From NCBI RefSeq assembly GCF_031877795.1, contig NC_133938.1:11378920-11442919 (forward strand): DNA of 64,000 nt. Direction: 5' to 3'. Every line of letters begins with the position of its first letter. Position 1 is the stretch's first letter. Source of the stretch: Strix aluco (Eukaryota > Chordata > Aves > Strigiformes > Strigidae). This document shows, one piece after another, positions 39,750-51,619 of this stretch. The notes under the pieces are model-generated. The model was not told the origin of the DNA. It worked only from the letters and a program-made list of their open reading frames with translations, and ran no database searches. Position numbers and translations under genes: made by a program.

Positions 39750-42700
39750 TTCCCTTCAAGCGTGGCTGCTGAATTTAATTCTTCTTCCTGCTCAAGAGTC
39801 CAACCCAGGTCTGTGTTGCACATGTCTGGCACCACGCTGGGGACGGTTCCTCTCATACATAACCAATCAAAGATGTATTCAGGGCCGTTGTGAGGAAACC
39901 GGGGATGATTATAAGTCGAGAGATCCAAGCCTTTTGCTGACTGCTCACCCTTACATATTATGAAATTTCTCTTAGAAGGGCAGACAAAGCCTTTTGAGCC
40001 TGTGTGTGGTGATGGCCTCGCTTGGATGTCTGGCTTTAACTGCCTCACAATGTCGGCCTCTCGTTTCGGAAAAAAGGCAAACGTATCCTATTGTAGCATG
40101 TCAAGTACCCAAATGCCGCCATTCAGCAGCCTGGCGATGGCTGTAACCCATCCTCGGGTTGTCACGGTAATGCAAGGAGATCGCTCTGCCACTTGGTAGC
40201 TGCCGGCAGGAGGAAGGCAAAGCTGACCTAAAGGAGAAATGTTCATTTAAATATTTGATTGTGTCTTAGCCCAGCAGTGAGATGGCTTGTCCCTTCTCCA
40301 GGACAGCTAGACTGCAGGCGAAATCAGGGTGACTGGGTGTCATGTTTGGTTATTGTTGATGAATCCATCTGTAATAAATTGTGGTGCTGCGCTGGGGTTA
40401 CCCAGGGAAGGAGATGCCATGGCTGCGGGGCTTGGGACCATTTTTCTGGTGCTGGTGTGAGCAGGTTCTCCATCAGCCCAGGCACTAGCAGTGCTGTGCA
40501 CCTGTGTGCCAAACCCAGGTGAGAGCAAGAAATCACCTGGTGGGAACCCAAACCATTTTTTTCTTTTTAGAGCTTATCTTTTATTTTTTTCTCTTTAGAT
40601 CTAAAAAAGATGAATTCAAATCTGAGGCAGCCAGCCCTGCTGATGCAATGGTTACACAGGTAGTCAGAGTCCAGCTTGAACAGTAAAAACAGCTAACTTA
40701 ACCTAATTAAAGGGAATGTTTGGGGTTTGGGTTTTTTTTTTTCCTGAATGTGGGAACATTACTGGGGCAGAGTGCAGAAAAGTGGTTGCACATGCAGAAG
40801 TTGCCTTCTGGAATCGGAGTGACTATAGCATCTGCCTGCGCTGTGGAGGGTCCTGTCTTCTCCAGATGATACACCAAGCTCAAAGGGCTGACAGATATTC
40901 CCAACATTTTCCCAGGGCTTAGCTGAGGCTGCAGGGGTTTGTTCTGGTAGCACTGACTCTACAAGACCAGCCCTGGTAGGGCAAGGCATTGGGTTCTGCC
41001 CCCAGCTGTGCTTGTGTGTTGGACTGAAACATCATCTCAGGTCCCTCTGCCTGCTTCTGGGCCAAGTAAAATTTGGCTTTCTTTTCTTCTGTCTGTCCTG
41101 CCCAAACCTTCCCATTGAAGATACTGCCCTCCCATTGAAGATACTGCAGTGACGATTCTTCAACCTGGTGCTACTAATGGCAGGGCTGGTCAGGTCATCT
41201 CCACCATGAGGGGAGGCCATGTGTACACTCCTCATTGGAGCTACAACACTATCTCTGCCTGCCCTGATTCAACACAGCCTTGTATACAAGTAAGTAATCC
41301 TTCAAGGCTCTACTGTGGGAGGCAGCGTGTGCTTTTCGGGGTTGTCAGGCCACGTGGTTCCTGGCTTGGCACTGTTGCTGGGGGACCCTGTCCCATTGGG
41401 TGTTCAGAGGCATCCTTAGCTTCCTGCGGGCCTGATGTAGAGCAGTTCATTTGTTTTTTTATCCAGGGTTTTCCTGTTCTGGCAATGTTTTGTCTTTGAA
41501 ACACAGCCCAAACCCCCATGGAGAGCCTCCCAATTGAACTGCAAGGTACTGGGGGTTGTGCTCAGGGAGGTGGTTAGGATTAGAGACTCAGTGTTGAGGG
41601 CAAAGAGAAGTGGCTCATAGCTTTAAGACATGGGATGAAATGGTTTCCTGTTTATTGTTGTCCTTGTTGCTTGGATTGGTGCACGTGTGCTGACCAGACC
41701 CTGCAGACCCCAAAGCCCAGATGAACTGGAGCCAGTGTTCTCTCCTGTGTGATGGGGGTCCCCAGGTCCCGTGCATGGGTGTGAAGCTGAGGTTCTTGTA
41801 AGGAGGGAGGACATAAAGGTCAATCCCATAGGCAGCCAGGCAGCAGCAGCATCTCTGCTCTTAGATCTTGTTCTCTTTGGTTTGTGTGTTGCCTGGCTCC
41901 TGTTGGACTTTTCCACCACAAGTAATTTTGCCAGCCAAACTGGGTCTCATTTGGACCCATGGACCCTAAAACTTTTGAAGTGTATTTGAGCTTCTAGAGA
42001 CTATGATAAACCTTTTCTGGCTGCTGGGATGTATCGGTGAGGAAACTTCAGCCTAGAGCTGTAGGATCTAGGTTGCTTTAGGGTCATCTAAGTTGGAGAC
42101 GTACAAAGACTTACTGAGTTGGGGTAGAGGAGAAGGGGCTGTTCATTAGGTCTGTGCTGGGAAGCCTTTTTCCATCTCCACATAGGGAAACAGAAATGTT
42201 CGTTCTGAGCTCAGCACTTGTTTGTCATCATCCTAGTTTTTGAGCAAAGCTAAGAAGAAAAGTTCTCAAATGGTTCAATATTTTGTTATGATACCAGGAA
42301 CGAGGAGTCTTTCCAACAGAAAAGATAATCCCTTGTCTCATTAAGTTTATGACTTTAGTAACTCCTGGCCATTTTCTCTGGGGACCATTTTCCAAGGCAG
42401 TTTCTTGGGTTTTGAATGGTTTCATTCCTCAGCGCTTCTTTTGAGTGGAAAGTTTAAAGATGCGTCATCTTGCTTGAGCAGGGCGATAAACTGTAAAGCA
42501 AATCTGAAGAGCGTTAGAAAAGGGCTGTACAAAATGCAGATGTAGGGGATTAGAAAACAGAACTGCACCACATCCAGTGATAAGTAAGGTCGAACTCAGC
42601 AATTTCTGAGCAGTTGCACCAGGGAGGAGCAGGGAATGATTGCTTTCTGGCTCCCAGCGGCAGGAGCAGAGATGGAGAATTATCTGGCGTTGGTTTGTGC

Positions 42701-44360
42701 CTTGGGTGCTGCACACTGCAGTGGTGGTCAGCAGCAGAACCTGTAAGGGCTGGGAGCAGCAGGGAGGTGAATTACATGGCAGTGTGCTGTTGGGGGCTGT
42801 AATCTCATCACTTGTTAACCAGACAGGGCAGAGTGATCAAAACATCCCACAGGTTTTCATGTTTATCAAGTGTTGTACGGTCCAAAATGGTTGGCATTTC
42901 CATGGATGAAATATGGTTGCTGGCAGCTATCTATTGCTGCTCTTCGGGCAATACAAAGGGAGAGGAGGGACTTCCAAGCAATAATGATGCTTTCAGGTGA
43001 GGAAAGCCCAACACACAACTATTAAGGAGCATACCCAAGCTATCAGTCTTGGAGGTCAGAGCGCCCCAAACCAAAACTCAGAAGTATGGCTTTGGCGGCT
43101 AAGAGAAAATCAACTCCTGCCTAGACACATGACCTCCTGGAGCAGGGGAGGCAGGGAGAGAAGCCCTGGACCATGAGTCTCATCTATTAGTGCTCTGATT
43201 TATTCTCTCACATCTCTCTTGGCCTAATCAAGGCTCAAAGTTTTGCAGTTTCCCCAGGGCTCAAATTGCTCTCTCCTGGCTGGGGACATCACACACCTCG
43301 AGTTTGTTCCTGGAGGGCTTGCCATGCTTTTTAAATGCTGCTCATCACCTGTCTGAGCAGCTTTGCAAGGTTTTTGTTTTGCTCAGAAAGCAAGCATGCA
43401 AAAGCTGCTGTTGAATATTCAGCCCCTGCCTCTAGCTTCAGGTTTCTTGCACATCCCTCTCCTGGTGAGATGACTTTTGTGCCTTCTCCTTTGGCTTGCT
43501 CGTCTTACTGGAGAAGCAAAGCTGTTAGTCCCTTGTGTGCTGGGGTAAGATCTGTTGACGTATCCTGAGGCTAGAGTTACTTTCTGTTTCTGAGTAGTTC
43601 CCAGGGCACAGATTACAAGTGCTATGATAAAAACGTTGAGTTGGATATCTTTATTTTTTTCTCCTGTGATCAGGTCTTTCATCACTTGCCTCTCGCTAAC
43701 CAAGGAGCTCTGAGAGTTGGGTGGATTTCAGAATTTCCCTCTACCCCAAAAGCTGCGCAAACTTAGTCCAATGCAGTGTTTGCCATTGGCCCAGTCTCAT
43801 GAGGCTAAAAGCTTTTGACCTGGGGAGTAGCTGTGCAGGCTCACTGTCTTGCAGGAGCTTGTTGGTGGATCAGAGCAGCTTCCAGATCTGCTTTTTGCTT
43901 GTGATCAGCCTGTATATACATTGATTTCAGGCAAGATCGAAGTTGCAGCACTCTGGTCCACTTGATGCTTTTCCCCTCCTAGCACTTCTCACCACTCATT
44001 GCTGCCGTAACAGTGATGAGAACATGTCTTGAGTGTACAAAAGAATGTGAACAAGCCCCAGGGGCAACACAACATTGTGAAATACTCATTGTAGGTGTAA
44101 AGCTGACGAAAGGGAATGTTCTGCTCTCCCTTAAGAAGCTGCTGTATCTTCTCTATCAATGAAAGTGTCTTCCAGGAGGTCTGGGGGAGCGGAGACTAGT
44201 CTCTTGAGTGGTACATGGTATATCCTCTTGCTTGGGATGCCTAGGGTGCAAAGACCCCTGTATGCCCCATCCTATTCCTGCCAGGTGCACCCCACAAAGA
44301 TGGGAAGCCATGGATGTGGGTCTCCTTTCCATTTCCAGCTTCTTTTGGTAAGACACATGT
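39750..44360. other. Intronic sequence, no gene
   Basis: Mixed intron. An acceptor-like pyrimidine tract ends at AG 40597-40598 and is followed by a weak donor at 40660, giving a possible 61-base cassette of which neither edge is proven. A 20-base unit is duplicated at 41110-41147. No family match in any frame. Confidence 0.5.
41110..41147 (+). repeat. Tandem duplication, 20-base period
   Basis: TCCCATTGAAGATACTGC occurs twice without mismatch, 20 bases apart, suggesting recent slippage or local duplication. Confidence 0.9.
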
Positions 44361-44369
44361 AAGACTGTT

Positions 44370-44800
44370 GTGCTGGATCTCTTTTGCTATTTCTTTCTCC
44401 TAGTTTCCTTTCTGAAGACTATTCAAAGACATGAATATTTTGTGATGGACTGTGAAGGACTTGAGATTGAAAGCTGTAAAATGCACATCAACCACTCCAT
44501 AAATGTCAGAGATGCTGCGCAGAAGCATGGCTACTTGAGTTTAGCCAGCTCTGTATATCAAGTGATCCCTGCAGATTTATTAGATGTTTCAAAATGGATT
44601 TGAAATAACTGGATTTAGAGTTTCTGGCGATTCCTTGAACCATCTTGTTTTTCAGCCAACTTGCATAAATGTGCCAGTCATGGGCTGCGGTGTATCAGCC
44701 AACTTAGCAAATGGTTTTATTTATAGCTGAAAGAGTGAAGCCAAGGAGTATAAATCCTGAAAAAAGTATAAACTGTATCGTGGAAATAATAAACTTCAAA
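44370..44800 (+). other. Candidate alternative terminal exon
   Basis: The acceptor TTTCTTTCTCCTAG ends at 44403. In phase 1, matching the exon 1 donor, it reads open for about 66 codons (Val-Ser-Phe-Leu-Lys-Thr-Ile-Gln) to a TGA at 44601-44603. An AATAAA lies at 44788-44793, about 185 bases downstream. Use of this exon would give a ZSWIM5 form of about 299 residues without the SWIM domain. I recognise no domain in the tail; the open frame could be chance or a conserved noncoding block. Confidence 0.22.
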
Positions 44801-46600
44801 TTCATGGAAATTCTAATGTTCCACTGATGGCTAAAAAATCTGTTTAATGGCCGCTGAGTGATATTTGGCTGCAAAGCAGAAACCCCAAAGTTGTCTTAAC
44901 TCAACAGTGATATTTTTTAGTGTTTCTTTATGTGCTGGCGCTGAATCTCTTTGCTGGATGATGGAAAGTTGACCTTCTCTGCAGCATTTCTGCAGCGACC
45001 AGATAAGATTTCAGATCACAGCTTTGCTTTTTCTGTTGATGATCTATGGCTGTAGCCCAAGACTCGTTGTTAGATGTCGGGCTGTTTATCGGGAGGATCT
45101 GTTGTGGGCCTGGCTAACTTTGGGAGTGTGAAAGATGTTCAGTGCTGAAAGCAAGTGCAAGGGAAGGAGCTGATATTCGGAGCGTGAATCCTGTGCTTTC
45201 AGGGCACGGCTGGCCAGCCAAAGGAGGTCCAGCCACATTTTCGGAGATACCAGTACGTGTTGGACCTTGAGAGGTAAGAAGATCTGGACTGTTGAAGAGT
45301 CATCCACCTGCTTCATCTTTCCTATCCACTGAAATTGCTAATAATAGTGTATTTTCAAACTGGTGATGGTTGGTTTTTTGTTTTTTTGTTTTTTTTTTTT
45401 TGAGGTGATACATTAAAGTTTAAGGACCTGCACATCCTTTCCTCCTAGGTCAGTGTCAGGGTAAATGTGTTGCAGGGGCCTCCTTGCTACATGGATTATT
45501 TATATAGGAATGTGTAGGACCTATGTGTGCATTTAACAGCTGCTGGCTGGCAAATTTGTGTGTAGGTGCGTTGTCTTGGGCAGTGTAGGTCAGGGATTGT
45601 TTGCAACTGCCTGAGCTTGGGGTCCCCTTCGTGGGTGGGATGTATGGAGGGAATGGTGACAGCAGAAACCATTGAGGCTTCGTGGTCCCCAAGGCAGGGG
45701 GTTGCAGCGTGATGTTTTGAGCATGTGGGTGCTGATTTGTGAGTGCCGTGAGCTTGGGGTGATTGTGTGGCCGTTCCTCCAGCCTGGCTGACCAGTACTG
45801 ACATACTCCATGGCAGCCATGGTGTGTCTGTGCCTGTTGTATCTGCAGGTGGTGGTCAAATCGCCTGCCTGATCCTGGGGTCCCTTATGGTTGGGTGCCC
45901 CTGACCCCAGACGAGAGCTCTCCCAATGCGCCAGGTTGTTAATCGTGGTCACTCGTCTATTCTTGTGCTTTGTCAGCCTGGACCAGCCTGGCATTCCGTG
46001 CGTGTGGCTGCTACTTCCCATTCAAAAGATGGTCTCTAAAAACCTAGTTCTGTTTTATTTATTTAATTTTATTTAATTTATTTTAGGCCTGAGTTCAGCT
46101 AAGCAAGTTTGCAGTTTCTCTGGGTTCTGGTGATTGACATTGTGTTTGAACACCACATTCAAAGCTAATACTTCTTGCAGATGCTGAGATAAGTATCTGT
46201 AAATCTTTGCATTTACCATTATCCCCAATTTTCTTGTGCAGTGCCTGCTGTCACCGTATAAGGGTATTTATCCTGCACATAATCTGATTGGAAAATAAGG
46301 CTTTGAAACAGAAAGGAAAATACACATTTCAGGTGGTGTTAGAAATGTCAGTTGTGGATGCTTAAACAGTCCTGATTGCCTCCAGGCTTTGGGGCATTTG
46401 GGTTTTCAGCCCCCTATTGTTAGATCTAAAGCTGCTTATTGGAGTCCTAACAGGTTAGAAAGACATCTTGTTCTTCAGATCCTCAGAAGTCTGCCTCTCC
46501 CCCACCAAGGGGGATGGCCTTCTTACATCCCAGCCAGTCAAGTTTTAACCCTTGGCTTAGACAGCGCAGGGCTGAACAAAGAACTGCTGCTTTCAGATGG
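44800..46600. other. Intronic sequence, no gene
   Basis: T-rich tracts occur at 45375-45401 and AT-rich sequence at 46050-46085 (TTTATTTAATTTTATTTAAT type). Overlapping minus-strand frames at 45456-46021 look like chance. No gene is seen. Confidence 0.55.
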
Positions 46601-46607
46601 AGCAGAA

Positions 46608-46730
46608 TAAAAAGCTATTATTTCATAATAATACTCTGCTCTTCCATTCCAAGGATTTCCTAAGGACTTTACAAATATTAAGGCCTGGGCAGTCACCCCC
46701 ATGACTGAGAGCCGGAGAAGTGGCTGTGTG
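46608..46730 (+). repeat. Ancient MIR/CORE-SINE-like fragment
   Basis: The stretch AGCTATTATTTCATAATAAT and AAGGATTTCCTAAGGACTTT followed by ACAAATATTAA resembles a widespread amniote repeat that reads, from memory, as 'ataataata ... ttcaaggatctcaaagcactttacaaa ... attaa'. The continuation with CACCCCCATGACTGAGAG is a diverged match to its 'tccccattttacagatgagg' segment. Family assignment is by eye. Confidence 0.5.
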
Positions 46731-49700
46731 TGGGCATCTGCAGGGTTGAACATGAGGCGTAACCTCTGCGCTGGGGTGGTTTCAAGCCTTGAGGTCCCCT
46801 GTGCAGTTCATACCTATAAGAGGCCAAGTTGTGGCAGGACAACAAGGATGTTCGGGACCAGGAGAGCCTTCTGATTTGCATTGCTTTGTATCCATTTCTT
46901 AGCCTTGTTCCACCTCCTTGGCCCTTGCCTCTCCTTGGTGGGTCTTAGGTTGGGCTGGTGGCTGTGGGATCAAGGATGCTCTCTGCACAATCCAGGTGAA
47001 CTCCTTCATGCCATCCCTCAAGCAGGGAAGAGGGAAAGATTTCACTGTTCACTTAGACACCACTATGGGGGTGGTGGAAATCCAGCTGATGTTTCCTGGG
47101 CTGGTTATACCCAACCTGATGCCTCTGCTACCATCACAGCATCAAGTGGGTGAGGGGGTGGGATTGAGCTGTCTTTGTATGGAGGCAGGTGTTTGCAGCC
47201 CCATGTCCCAGTGGTGGGAGGAGAGATGGGGGAGAGGTCTTCCCTGTAATATCTGGTCCTGTCGTTGAGCAGGTTAGACCCTACCTCAAGTTAAAGATGG
47301 GAACTCCTCTTACCAGCGAGATCAAGAGTCCTTGCTCTTTCATCCATCCTTTCCTGCCTTTGTGCTCCTCTAGGGCACAAACAGGAGCTGGTTTAGGTTG
47401 TGGGTTTTTTGTTCCCCTACCTCCTCTTCAATTGCTCCTTAAAATTGGCACTTCCAGGGATGTTGTGGACTCTCAGCCCAGCGTCTGGCGCTTTCTGTCT
47501 GGCCTGGGGCCGGCTGTCGCTGGCAGTGAGCAGCAGCAGGTGAGTGATGCTGAGGATCTGCTGTTCCCATGGGTGTAGGTACCACTGCAGAGGGAGCACG
47601 TGGCACTGCCCTCTTTGCCCACACATCGCCCCTCTGTAAAAGCTGCCCCTGGCCAGCATCACAAACGGGTGGATGGATCAGATGCCATTTTCTCTCTCAA
47701 ACAGTGACAGTGACAATAAGTCTCTTTCCTTTGTGGGGACAATTAGTTTCTTTCCTTTACGAGAAGTTTGGTTGGAATGGGCTGACCTCTCTTCATGGAA
47801 GGAGGGCTCTTGTCCCTTGTGTCCCTGGGAGAAGCCGCAGCAGGGACCGTTTATGGTTTTTCCTTTTAACACAGTGACGGCGGCTTTGTTTTCTACATTT
47901 AGTTTGCATCTAAGACTGGGACACGGCTCATGCTGTGTCCCTGATCCAGTGTTTAAAGCTTTGCTGTGATTTAAGTTTGGCCTGGGCCCTGCAGGGTTTA
48001 GCTTAATTTTTAAAGCTCTCAATGTGAATAATTCCTCACTGAATGCAGATCGCAAGAGGGGATATTGATTTAAAGCTTTAAAGCTGGTGGTTATGGATTA
48101 AAAAAAAAAAAAAGGAAAGAAGGAGATTTACTGTAGTCAGAGCTGGTTGCCTAAATGTTAGTCTCTTACAGACAGTCTTTTGCTGAGCTAGGTGTGGGAG
48201 CGGAAAGACAGCCCGGTGAATTTTAGCTTTAAATTTTTGGCTGCTGAGACTCAGCCCTGGGATACACTTGACTGCAATTCCTTGTGCCAGAGGAGCATTT
48301 GCCATAACTCCTTGGTCCAGACTTTGTGCAGGTACAGACGTTGCTGTGGGGTTGCAGCAGCTGACCCAAACCCTTCCCCAGGTGTGAAGGATGCCCTGGC
48401 TTGGGGTGATGCTGCTGTACCTCCGCACACAGGGGTGTAGCTGGGGCGGCAGGTGGGGAGCAGTCAGCGGAACAAGGGTGTAGGGACTTGAAAAGAAAAT
48501 AATGGGAAAGGAAGCTTTGGTAGAGAAGATGCTACAGAAGACAGAATTAAAGGCAGGGAGTATGTCCAGTTAGCAGGCAGAGTTCTGAGGTCACTTAATG
48601 CGGTTATTTGGATTTCAAAGAGGATCCTATTAGCTAGTGTGACAGAGAACCATTAGTCAGTGGGGTGGAAGTCAGGAGCTCAGGCTGGCCGGAGAAATCA
48701 GTTTCCAATGTCCTTGATGTCCTGCTGGCCTGGCGCTGCAGAGCATCCTGCACAATGATGGGTTTGTCTCAGACGAGATGCTTCCAGCCAGAGGCACTGG
48801 GCTGGATGGGGAACACTGAGCCCCTCTGCCTGTGATCAGTGGAGGGAAAAAAAGACGCCGTGTCCATGCAGACCCCTTTGCAAAATCCCGTCTTGCTGCT
48901 GCTGTCCCAGGAGGTGTTGCTGAGCTGCTCTTCTGAACAAGTACAAAAACTAAATTACTTACGTTTGTCAAGCACCCCGTTAAAAGTTTCATGTCGCTAT
49001 CCCACAAGCACTAAATGGTATTTGGAAGAAGATTTGGGGGAAAAAACAATGTTTCCAGGTGTGACTGTTTGTGATCCCTTGGAAATAAAATCTCTGGCCT
49101 GCCTTTTTGTTTTGATCAGCAGTTTCCACTTGTGCCCAGGAGCCATTTCCAAAGGAGCTTTAAGCATAGGACCTGAAATCACACTAAAAGTTTGTGAGCT
49201 GGACTTGTACAGCAGCCTTGTTCTCGAAGCTCTTTAAAAACCTCTGAAAGAAGTCTCTGATTGTTTGGAAGAGCCATTTGCTGAAGAAAGATGCCATAAA
49301 TACTGCAGAAGTAGACTTGTGAGTTGTCAGAGAGGGGGTCAAAGAAGAGTGGCTTAGATAAAATTAAGATGTGGACATGGTAGCTGAATCTGGAACAAAG
49401 TTGGTTTGGCAGTTTTTCCTCAAGAAAAGTGGCCAAAACCTCCTTGCTTACAATATTTAAATTTTTGCCAAAAACTGTTTATCTGGTATTTGATCTAACA
49501 CTTCCTTTTTATTAAATCTTCCAAATGCCATTAGGAGGAAGATATTTACCAACAATTGTTATATCCAAACTCCAGAAATCACAGTAATTTCTTCTTTTAC
49601 ATTTAGATTTAAACCCCTAGTCTGACCCATTCAGACTTTGTAGGGACTGATAAGCAGGGCTTTTAAAAAAGGGCAATAAAAATGGTCTTGTGTACAAATA

Positions 49701-51560
49701 ATGGCCATTGCTCCAAGAAACTTGATTAAGATCAGCAAGATCACGTCTCTGGCTGGACTGAGAATGCTCAAAATCCCTAATTGTCTGGTTTTTTGTCTGC
49801 AGGATGAATTTATAAGAAAAAGGAGAACCCAAGCCTACTATTTCAACATCCCTGGAATTCATGAGTAGAGCTTGGTTTCAGAAACTCCCCTGCCTTGTTT
49901 TGGCTAAGTCCTTAAAATGGAAAGCTGGAGATTAACACGGTAGGCCTGGGGTCATCTTGTTGCAGAATATATAGTCTCAGAAACACAGGATCTTTTTCTT
50001 CAGACATCCCTTCTGGTTGTGATGTTTGAGCCTTTGCTTTGCTTCCTGGCTAAGAGCAACGTTAATCATAGGACTGGAATTTGTGACCTAACTGAAGAGG
50101 CGTTTTAATGCTTTTCCTGTAATCGATCAGCAGGCTGGAAGCCAGTGTCTTGGTAGTGTTGTCACATTGACCTCTGTGATGGTGCTTGATGGGTTCCCGT
50201 CCTCCTGGGTGCCTCCCAGTCCAGGAATGCCTTCCAGTGTGCCCGTCTTTCTCCTTTCAGAAGGGGTGCTCTGAACTTGAACCCCCCCAAAGACGGAAAA
50301 GAGGCCTTTTGTGCAGGCCCTGCAAAGGGCTCTTCTGTCTGCAGCAGGGCACAGTGAGGAGACCTTCCTTCTGAATCTGTACTGCTAGAACAAAAAAAAG
50401 CCCTTGCATCAGAACTTGCTATTTATATTTCTAGCTCTGAGACTCCTCAGCTGCATTATTAATGAAGCGTTTACCAATTAAGATAGATGAGTCTGCTCTT
50501 GAGGGTGTTTGTTAAGGTAAGGTACCTTATTAGCATATCTGATAGATACAGTGCCAGGTGCTGATTAAAACCTCGTTGACTCCCCAGGGACAGAAATCTT
50601 GAGGAAATAAGGTAGAGAAAGTTGTCCTGTTTCCTGGCTTTGGCCATGCAGGGAGCAGGAAGAGGAGCTCAGCATCCCTCCCCAAAGGCACATCCCAGAC
50701 CTTGTGAGCAGCTTGAAATGGGCACGGGAGGAGATTAATCAGCCCAGATCAGAAATTCCAATAGCTGGGGCGATGCAAGTGTGATTAATGCCTTCTGAAC
50801 GCAAGAGGTGGAAAGATGCTAGTTCTGCTGCTCTTGCAAGACTAGCAGTCTGTCAGGCGAGGAATTCGTTTCCGACGTTGACCCTGCGGATTTCAAAGGT
50901 CTGGAATTGATGCTTGCCTATGCTACAGTGTTTCAGCAGCTCACTAAATTAGGTTTGCAGGCAAAATGATGCTTTGAGGTGCAGTCAGCCCACATATGAA
51001 ACCAATTTCCCTTTGAAACAGCACTAAGGAGGACGACCAGAAGAGAAACGAGATCATCTTTAGGTCTCTTGTGACCTACAAGAGTTGAGAAGTGTGTATT
51101 CACTTTCCATATTTATTATAATATGGCAAAGGAACTATATTGTAGGCTTTAATGATCCGCATGTGAAGAGCATCTTAAAATAGACTTCAGATCTTCTTGG
51201 AACATACATATGTGTTTATAATTTTATGGCTATAAAAATATATATTTACTGAATACATGTACTTTGTTTCTCCATCTGCTAAATATAGTCACGTATGAAA
51301 GTTATATAGAAAATGTAATTTTCTCCTAAATTATCCTGCTGTCAGTCTGCTTCAGTTTCAGCGTCAGCAGAGGCAAGGAGCAAGTTGAGATGGGCACTGT
51401 TGTGCTGCCGAGCGGGTGTCTGGAAGCAGTTTGCCTGAGGATGGGGATTACTGGAGGCGGGGTTGGTGGCACCAGCTATTATTAAGACTTGCCCAAGAGT
51501 TCATGAGATAAGACCCTGTTTTCACTTTTGCTTGTAATTTTGTCAGAGTTTTATAACCAT
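46730..51560. other. Intronic sequence, no gene
   Basis: Mixed intron with a 14-A tract near 48100 and a 12-base palindrome TAAGGTACCTTA at 50518-50529. AT-rich, repeat-poor sequence at 51090-51330 may hold conserved noncoding DNA. Frames such as 47189-47578 and 48839-49237 resemble no known protein. Confidence 0.5.
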
Positions 51561-51607
51561 GCTTTCAATTTCCATGCTGGATGTTGGCCTCAAACTGTTT
51601 GATTTTA

Positions 51608-51617
51608 GGGGGGGGGG
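51608..51617 (+). repeat. Poly-G run
   Basis: Ten G followed by AAAAAGGGAG. Simple sequence. Confidence 0.8.
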
Positions 51618-51619
51618 AA

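Noticed and set aside
42040..42110. Possible CR1 3' tail (GGGTCATCTAAGTTGGA)
   Set aside because: The similarity is under 20 bases and the terminal 8-base CR1 repeats are absent.
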